Source of the DNA: Desulfuromonas sp. CSMB_57
Lineage (GTDB): Bacteria; Desulfobacterota; Desulfuromonadia; Desulfuromonadales; Syntrophotaleaceae
NCBI RefSeq assembly: GCF_020194955.2
Contig: NZ_JAFCIY020000019.1
Coordinates: forward strand, 1-64,000
Length of the DNA: 64,000 nucleotides
Direction: 5' to 3'
Shown here: piece by piece, positions 56,514 to 64,000 of the stretch
Layout of the letters: every line of letters begins with the position of its first letter
Numbering within the stretch: the stretch's first letter is position 1
Notes under the pieces: generated by a model
Told to the model about the DNA's origin: nothing
The model's input: the letters and a program-made list of their open reading frames with translations, nothing else
The model's database searches: none
Made by a program: the position numbers and the translations under genes

Positions 56514-57290
56514 CTATTCCGGCGGCCGGACGGCCTGCGGGTGGTTGTGATTGTGTTCCTCGCGGTGCCGATATACCGCCAGGGATTCGCCCACCTGCGG
56601 ACCGAACATCGCAATGAACTCGGGGCATCGCACGACCGCTTCCGGGGTGCCGGTGCAGCACAGGTGGCGGTTCAGGCACAGTACCCGGTCGGTGGCGGCC
56701 ATGACCAGGTGCAGGTCATGTGAAACCAACAGGATGGTGCAGCCCCGCTCGTCGCGCAGGCGTCCCAGCAGCAGGTACAACTCAGCCTGACCATGGACAT
56801 CCACGCCTTGGATGGGCTCGTCCAGGACCAGCAGATCGGGTTCGCGCAGCAGGGCCCGTGCCAGCAGGACCCGCTGCAACTCTCCCCCGGAGATGCGCTG
56901 CACCGGGTGATCGATGACCTGTGACGCACCGACCTCGGCCAGAGCTTGCTCCACTTGGTGACGGGGGAAAGGGGTGATCAGGGTGATGAAGCGGTGTACG
57001 CTGAGGGGGAAGGAAGGATCGATGGCCAGACGCTGCGGCATGTAGCCGATACGCAGCTCCGGGCGCAGCCAGAGGCGGCCGCTGAACCCGGGTTGCAACC
57101 CGAGCAGGACTCTCAGCAGGGTGGTTTTGCCGGCACCGTTGGGGCCGATTACGGTTAGGATCTGGCCGGCAGCAAGGTCGAAAGTAATGTCGTCCAGCAA
57201 TCGTCGACCGTTGACTTCGAGGCTTAAATTCTGCGCCTGGACCAAAAGTTGACGCGGCTGCCGTGCGGAGGGTACGGAAATTTTTGGCAT
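56514..57290 (-). CDS. znuC: Zinc ABC transporter ATPase ZnuC
   Basis: A 258-residue ATPase with Walker A GPNGAGKT (49-56), signature ISGGELQRVLLARALL and Walker B LLVLDEP. A short His/His-rich C-terminus (YRHREEHNHNHPQA) is a frequent feature of zinc transport ATPases. ATG 57290 is preferred; TTG 57308 would extend it six codons. Confidence 0.92.
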   Translation of the reverse strand: MPKISVPSARQPRQLLVQAQNLSLEVNGRRLLDDITFDLAAGQILTVIGPNGAGKTTLLRVLLGLQPGFSGRLWLRPELRIGYMPQRLAIDPSFPLSVHRFITLITPFPRHQVEQALAEVGASQVIDHPVQRISGGELQRVLLARALLREPDLLVLDEPIQGVDVHGQAELYLLLGRLRDERGCTILLVSHDLHLVMAATDRVLCLNRHLCCTGTPEAVVRCPEFIAMFGPQVGESLAVYRHREEHNHNHPQAVRPPE

Positions 57291-57308
57291 CGGTTGCTCG
57301 AGATCCAA

Positions 57309-57395
57309 GGGTTGTCGGAATTAATTGGTATAATGGGTGTGCTCTGGCCAAAAACACATATATAACATATAAACCGATGCCCATGGGAGGTGCTG
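57309..57395. promoter_or_regulatory. Divergent znuC/znuA control region with possible Zur-like site
   Basis: TATAAT at 57329-57334 is a likely -10 for znuA. TATATAACATATA (57359-57371) is a perfect inverted repeat with a 3-base centre and includes a TATAACAT-like half of the Zur box. It is a plausible but weak Zur-type operator. GGGAGG precedes znuA. Confidence 0.35.
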
Positions 57396-58343
57396 ATGCG
57401 GAAATTGTTTGTGCTGGTGGCGGTGGGGTTGCTTTTGATGATGACGGATGCGCTGGCGGCGCCCAAGGTGGTGGTGACCATCAAGCCGATCCATTCCCTG
57501 GTGGCCGGGGTCATGCAGGGGGTGGGTATACCGGAATTACTGCTGCAGGGTGCCGCCTCGCCTCATGGCTACAGTCTGCGGCCTTCCGACGTCCGCAGTC
57601 TTTCCCGGGCGGATCTCATCGTCTGGGTGGGGCGGGACCTCGAAACTTTCATGCTCAAACCCCTGGCGGCGCATGGCCGCCGGGCCCGCGTTCTGACTTT
57701 ACTGGATACGCCGGGCATGAAACTGCTGCCGGCGCGAACCGGGGGTGGGTGGGAAAGCGAAGCTCATCACCATCATGGTCACGGCGACGGCCATCATCAC
57801 CACGCCAAAGCCGATGCAGGTGAGGCGATGGACGCTCATCTGTGGCTGAGCCCGGCCAACGCGGCGACCATCGTGCGCCGAGTGGCTGCGGAGTTGGCAG
57901 AACTGCATCCCCAGAGTGCGGCCGCCTACCGGGCCAACGAACAGCGCCTGTTGCGCCGGATTCAGCAGTTGGAAAAGGAGCTGGCACTGCAGCTGAAACC
58001 GGTGCAGGGCGTGCCCTACCTGGTCTTTCACGATGCCTACCAATATTTTGAAGAAACCTTCGGGCTCAACGCCGTCGGCTCCATCACGGTCGATCCGGAA
58101 CGCCGGCCGGGCGCCCGCCGGTTGCGGGAAATCCGCACCAAGGTGCGGGAATTGGGGGTGGCGGCCGTTTTTGCGGAACCCCAATTCGAACCCCGCCTGG
58201 TGGCAACGGTGGTGGAGGGCAGCAAGGCTCGGGTTGGCCTGCTCGATCCCCTTGGAGCGGACCTGCCTCCAGGCGAGGAGGCATGGTTTCAGCTGATGCG
58301 ACATATGGCCGACAACCTGCGCGGCACCCTGGTATCTCGCTGA
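57396..58343 (+). CDS. znuA: Zinc ABC transporter substrate-binding protein ZnuA
   Basis: A 315-residue periplasmic zinc-binding protein. It has a signal peptide (FVLVAVGLLLMMTDALA) and then KVVVTIKPIHSLVAGVM. His ligands appear in ASPHGYSL, DAHLWLSP and VFHDAYQYF. A His-rich loop (HHHHGHGDGHHHH) captures Zn2+, as in other ZnuA proteins. ATG 57396 follows GGGAGG; GTG 57390 is the alternative. It is divergent from znuCB, so the three share one control region. Confidence 0.93.
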   Translation: MRKLFVLVAVGLLLMMTDALAAPKVVVTIKPIHSLVAGVMQGVGIPELLLQGAASPHGYSLRPSDVRSLSRADLIVWVGRDLETFMLKPLAAHGRRARVLTLLDTPGMKLLPARTGGGWESEAHHHHGHGDGHHHHAKADAGEAMDAHLWLSPANAATIVRRVAAELAELHPQSAAAYRANEQRLLRRIQQLEKELALQLKPVQGVPYLVFHDAYQYFEETFGLNAVGSITVDPERRPGARRLREIRTKVRELGVAAVFAEPQFEPRLVATVVEGSKARVGLLDPLGADLPPGEEAWFQLMRHMADNLRGTLVSR

Positions 58344-58379
58344 AACATGTCGACGACACCTGTTGAGGAGAAACTTGCC

Positions 58380-59423
58380 ATGCGACCCCTTGAAACATCC
58401 TTTTCCCAAACTCTGCCCCTGGCTTCCGATTCGGCCCTGCGACGGCGTTTCATGGTCCTCGACGAGCCCATTGCCGGCAACCTGCGCTTCGGTCTGCTGC
58501 TGGAAGTGCTCGACAAGATTGCCGAAGAGACGGCCCTGAAGTACGTCAACCGCTTCTTTCCCGAGGCGCGGGTGGTGACGGCGGCCATCGACAATATCGT
58601 GGTGCGCCATGTGGCGGATGTAACCCGTGACGTGCGGTTTGCCGCGCGCATCAACCATGTCGGCCGCTCGTCCCTGGAAATCGGCATCCGGGTCGAGCAG
58701 CCGGGCGAACCCCAAAATCATATCGCTTCCTGCTATTTCACCATGGTCGCCCGCTCCGGAACCGGCGAGGACGCGGTCAGCGTCACCCTGCCGCCCCTGG
58801 AGTATGCGGAGGACATCGAGCGGCAACGGGCCGACAAGGCCCTGGAGCGACGGCAGGAGTACAAGCGTCAGCAGGCCGCGCTGCTGGAACCGCCGAGCCG
58901 GGAGGAATACCTGATGCTGGCCGACCTGCACCAGGCCCAGGAACAGCCCGGTTTCGACGGGTTGCTGGTGAGTAATCTGATCACCGACGCCTGGGAGCGC
59001 ATGTATCCGGAGCAGGAGAACGTGCCACAGAAAATCTTCGGCGGCTACCTGATCCGGCGCGCCTTTGAACTGTCCTCCATCTGTTCGGAACTGGTGGCGC
59101 CGAACCGGCCCATGGCCGCCGCCGTCAACCGTATCAACTTTTTTCACCCGGTGCGCATGGGCGACACGCTGCATTACACCGCGCGGGTGGTATACACCGA
59201 TGACAGTTTCGTCTGCGTGGAGGCCGGCATCGAGCGCATCAGCCGCGACCGGACCACCAAGGCCCTGTCCAATTCCTGTTTTTTCACCTTCGTCAACGTG
59301 GACCACCAGATGGTGCATCGACCGGTGCCGCGGGTTTACCCCAATACCTACGCCGAAGATGCCCGCTATCTTGCCGCGGCCCGCAGCTCCCGGGTTCTTA
59401 TGCAGGACGGCCTGACCCTGTGA
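58380..59423 (+). CDS. Double hotdog acyl-CoA thioesterase
   Basis: A 347-residue protein of the ACOT9/BFIT-like type with two hotdog folds. The first holds ALRRRFMVLDEPIAGNLRFG and HVGRSSLEIGIRV. The second holds FGGYLIRRAFELSSICSELV and NRINFFHPVRMGDTLHYTAR. It releases free fatty acids from acyl-CoA. ATG 58380 has GAGGAG 9 bases upstream; ATG 58347 lacks a site. It starts 36 bases after znuA but is metabolically unrelated. Confidence 0.88.
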   Translation: MRPLETSFSQTLPLASDSALRRRFMVLDEPIAGNLRFGLLLEVLDKIAEETALKYVNRFFPEARVVTAAIDNIVVRHVADVTRDVRFAARINHVGRSSLEIGIRVEQPGEPQNHIASCYFTMVARSGTGEDAVSVTLPPLEYAEDIERQRADKALERRQEYKRQQAALLEPPSREEYLMLADLHQAQEQPGFDGLLVSNLITDAWERMYPEQENVPQKIFGGYLIRRAFELSSICSELVAPNRPMAAAVNRINFFHPVRMGDTLHYTARVVYTDDSFVCVEAGIERISRDRTTKALSNSCFFTFVNVDHQMVHRPVPRVYPNTYAEDARYLAAARSSRVLMQDGLTL

Positions 59424-59437
59424 GGGCCAGGCCGTTT
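59407..59437 (+). terminator. Terminator overlapping the thioesterase stop
   Basis: ACGGCCTGACCCT pairs with AGGGCCAGGCCGT, with the stop codon in the hairpin, followed by TTGGG. The stem is strong, the T-run is short. Confidence 0.5.
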
Positions 59438-59485
59438 GGGAGTTCTCCCGCCGAGGAGTGCCTGACAGATCAAGCCTGAGCCTTG

Positions 59486-60190
59486 CTACTGAATGGAAAG
59501 CAGTTCCAGTTCGAAGATCAGGGTGGCGTTGGGGCCGATGCCGGGCATGTCCTTGTCGCGGTAGGCGAGATCCGAGGGGATGAACAGCTGCCATTTGGCA
59601 CCCGGCCGCATCATCTGCAAGGCTTCGGTCCAGCCCGGAATCACGCCCTGCAAGGGAAAGGTCGCCGGCTGGCCGCGGCGATAGGAGCTGTCGAATTCCG
59701 TGCCGTCCAGCAATTGGCCGCGATAATGGACCGTCACCCGGTCCTGGGGACCGGGTTTTTTGCCGTTGCCCGGGGCGATGATGCGGTATTGCAGGCCGCT
59801 GATGCTGGTGCTGACGCCGGGCTGCTGACGGTTTTTGCTGAGGAACGCCCGTCCTTCGTAAAGATTGCGCTCGGCGGCCGACATGGCCTTGTTTTGCGAC
59901 CGGGCGGAGAGGCTTTGCCGCAGGGTTTCCCGGGCTTCACGCATTTCCTCCTCGCTCATGGCGGGAGGCGCATCCTGCAGAGCATCCCGCAGTCCGCGCA
60001 TCAGCATTTCCGTTTCGACCTCGATGCCCTGAGCACGAAAATCGCTGCCGATTTTATGGCCCAGGCTGTAGCCGGCTCGTTCCCGGTCGTTGGCCGGCGC
60101 GCCTTGCGCCCGCGTCGGGACAGCGGTCAAAAGCAGGGGCAGGGCGGCGGCCAGGGCGGCCAGAACCGACGGGATGGCGGGTCGGGACAT
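59486..60190 (-). CDS. FKBP-type peptidyl-prolyl isomerase (FkpA/Mip type)
   Basis: A 234-residue periplasmic folding catalyst. It has a signal peptide (AALAAALPLLLTAVPTRA) and an N-terminal dimerisation helix region (SLGHKIGSDFRAQGIEVETE). The C-terminal FKBP domain (about 120-234) has VTVHYRGQLLDGTEFDSSY, GVIPGWTEALQMM and AYRDKDMPGIGPNATLIFEL. AAGGAA lies before the ATG. Confidence 0.92.
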   Translation of the reverse strand: MSRPAIPSVLAALAAALPLLLTAVPTRAQGAPANDRERAGYSLGHKIGSDFRAQGIEVETEMLMRGLRDALQDAPPAMSEEEMREARETLRQSLSARSQNKAMSAAERNLYEGRAFLSKNRQQPGVSTSISGLQYRIIAPGNGKKPGPQDRVTVHYRGQLLDGTEFDSSYRRGQPATFPLQGVIPGWTEALQMMRPGAKWQLFIPSDLAYRDKDMPGIGPNATLIFELELLSIQ

Positions 60191-60372
60191 GGGAAGTTCC
60201 TTTCAACTTCGACCGGGGCAGAAAGGCCCTGGCCGTGCAGGAAAAAGTGTCGATTATTTTCAATTGTTAATATTGCGACTGGTCCGGAAGCTGTGTCTGT
60301 GGTATAGCATGAAAAGTCCGTTTGTAACAGCCGGTCCGAATTTATTTTCAAATCCTGCTGCGGAGAAGCGTC

Positions 60373-61521
60373 ATGCAGTGCCCCAAATGCGGCCATGAAC
60401 AGGAGTCGACGGCCAGTTGCGAAGCCTGCGGCCTGGTGTTTGCCAAATTCGAACGCCGGCAGGAAATGTTGCACCATGCCGCTCCCCCGCCGGCGGAAAT
60501 CCGGCCTGACGGACGCGGGTTGCGGATCTGGTGGCTGGTGGGCTTGGCCGTCTTGTTGGGCCTGGGTGCCGGACGCTGGCTGTGGCGGCCGGCGGGGCCG
60601 CCGCCGGTCATGGTGGCCGATAGCGCGGAACCGGCTTCCGTCGCCGATGCCGTTGCGCCTGGCGAGGGCCCGCGGAGCGTAGGATCGCCCGTTGAAAAGC
60701 CGGGCGCCGAACCGGCGGCTTCGGCCGCGTCGGCGGTGCTCGATAACCCCATCGAGCGGGCCCGGGATGCGACGGTGGTCATTCGCACCCCCTGGGGCAG
60801 CGGCGCCGGTTTTTTCGTGGACGGTCAAGGCCATATCATCACCAACCGCCATGTGGTGGAATTCGATGGGAGCAAACTGAACGCCTTGCGCGAGCATTTG
60901 AGCCGGCTGGAAAAGGCCCTGGCCGAAGAAAAACGAAGGATGGAGCAACTGCAGCGCGACCTGGCAGGCATCACCAATCAGGACTGGCGCCGCCAGGTCG
61001 AGAGCCGCATCGCCCATGGTCGGGAACAGATTCGCAAGTACCAGGAACTTCACGATCAAATGGAAAGCACCCGGCGCACGGTGGAATATTACACCCCTTT
61101 GTCGGATCTGCGCGTGATCCTGGTGGACGGTCGCGAACACCGCATCAACGCGGTGCACCTCAGCCGCAATCTCGATCTGGCACTGCTGTCCCTGCAGGGC
61201 GGCAGCGGCGGTATAGCGCCCCTGCGCCCCAATCCGCACCCCCTGCCTCAGGGGGCCCGGGTCTATACCATCGGCAACCCCTCCGGCCTGCGGCACACGG
61301 TGACATCCGGCATCGTCTCCGGCTATCGGCGCACCGAACGGGGTCTGCTGGTGCAGACCGACGCGCCCATCAATCCCGGCAACAGCGGCGGCCCCCTCAT
61401 CGATGAAGAGGGCCGGGTGGTCGGTGTCAATACCCTGCTGTTGCAGGACGCCCAGGGGATCGGCTTTGCCATTGCCGCCCGGGAGGTCTGGCAGGAGTTT
61501 TCCGGACGGATAGCCCCCTGA
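60373..61521 (+). CDS. Zinc-ribbon, membrane-anchored trypsin-like serine protease
   Basis: A 382-residue protein. Residues 1-20 hold two CxxC pairs (CPKCGHEQ, SCEACG), a zinc-ribbon. One TM helix follows (WWLVGLAVLLGLGAG, about 52-70), then a Pro/Ala-rich linker. The protease domain has H160 (NRHVVE), D268 (LDLALLS) and S338 (NPGNSGGPL). Between His and Asp sits a charged coiled coil (about 165-240), which DegP-type proteases lack. The ribbon would be cytoplasmic and the protease periplasmic. GGAGAAG precedes the ATG. No PDZ domain is present. Confidence 0.88.
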   Translation: MQCPKCGHEQESTASCEACGLVFAKFERRQEMLHHAAPPPAEIRPDGRGLRIWWLVGLAVLLGLGAGRWLWRPAGPPPVMVADSAEPASVADAVAPGEGPRSVGSPVEKPGAEPAASAASAVLDNPIERARDATVVIRTPWGSGAGFFVDGQGHIITNRHVVEFDGSKLNALREHLSRLEKALAEEKRRMEQLQRDLAGITNQDWRRQVESRIAHGREQIRKYQELHDQMESTRRTVEYYTPLSDLRVILVDGREHRINAVHLSRNLDLALLSLQGGSGGIAPLRPNPHPLPQGARVYTIGNPSGLRHTVTSGIVSGYRRTERGLLVQTDAPINPGNSGGPLIDEEGRVVGVNTLLLQDAQGIGFAIAAREVWQEFSGRIAP

Positions 61522-61581
61522 CGTCCGGAGCCGCGACCGCCGATTTTTGTTTGAGGTTACGGTCCCTTTTCGGCTAGACTG

Positions 61582-61620
61582 AACGCCGCCCCGGAAGATT
61601 CTTTCGAGGCGGCGTTTTGC
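61582..61620 (+). terminator. Terminator of the serine protease gene
   Basis: AACGCCGCC (61582-61590) pairs with GGCGGCGTT (61608-61616), followed by a short T-run. About 60 bases past the stop. Confidence 0.65.
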
Positions 61621-61714
61621 ATTGATTTCCGGAACCGGCGAGGTTCCCTTGTTGTGTATGGTTGTGTTACCGGGGTAGCTGATTGTTGGCAGGGTTTTTT
61701 TCAGGGAGGCGTGC

Positions 61715-64000
<2,286 letters not shown>

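Overview
The window is GC-rich Gram-negative chromosomal DNA. Lipoproteins, outer-membrane porins, an RND/TolC-type efflux set, TRAP transporters, a dCache chemoreceptor and an N-type F-ATPase together fit a Desulfuromonadales-like deltaproteobacterium (Desulfobacterota). That placement is inferred from gene style and content, because no rRNA or tRNA gene is present.

Layout: 1-3.1 kb holds rnhA and a chemoreceptor. 3.15-5.73 kb is a complete IS21-type insertion sequence (istA/istB). 5.9-11.3 kb is a tightly packed seven-gene operon of envelope or secreted proteins. Its first product ends in a six-cysteine BPTI/Kunitz-type domain, which is rare in bacteria. The others are small membrane proteins, two TPR proteins and a permuted-papain-like protein, and the operon ends in gene remnants. 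11.7-14.1 kb is a large MscS channel. 14.26-20.94 kb is a full N-ATPase operon, atpDCQRBEFAG. 21.1-27.7 kb is a tripartite RND efflux operon whose TolC-like gene is fused to a periplasmic-binding-protein-like domain.

27.8-32.5 kb carries cysM, a UbiD decarboxylase, a SHOCT lipoprotein and an overlooked 57-residue lipoprotein. 32.5-35.7 kb carries two paralogous porins with nearly identical 5' halves and matching promoter/operator arrangements. 36-38 kb has tcdA and tatD set among heptamer repeats. 38-42.7 kb is a TRAP operon with two DctP paralogues plus DctQ, DctM and UspA. 42.7-50.5 kb has a secreted protein, an M23 peptidase, a P-type cation ATPase and a CPA2 antiporter. 50.7-54.7 kb has ettA, a cold-shock gene and a Na/Pi-type transporter. 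54.8-58.3 kb is M23 plus znuBC divergent from znuA. 58.4-64 kb has an acyl-CoA thioesterase, an FKBP isomerase, a zinc-ribbon membrane serine protease and the 5' part of carB.

Two non-coding themes stand out. One is a family of heptamer arrays (CTTCAGC, CTTCGGA, CTTCAGT and complements), found at five loci and usually in oppositely oriented blocks beside gene ends. The other is a 14-bp palindrome, TGTGC-N4-GCACA, lying about 60 bp upstream of the predicted starts of both porin transcripts, which suggests a CRP/FNR-type activator. The best candidate for an undescribed system is the Kunitz-domain operon at 5.9-11.3 kb.
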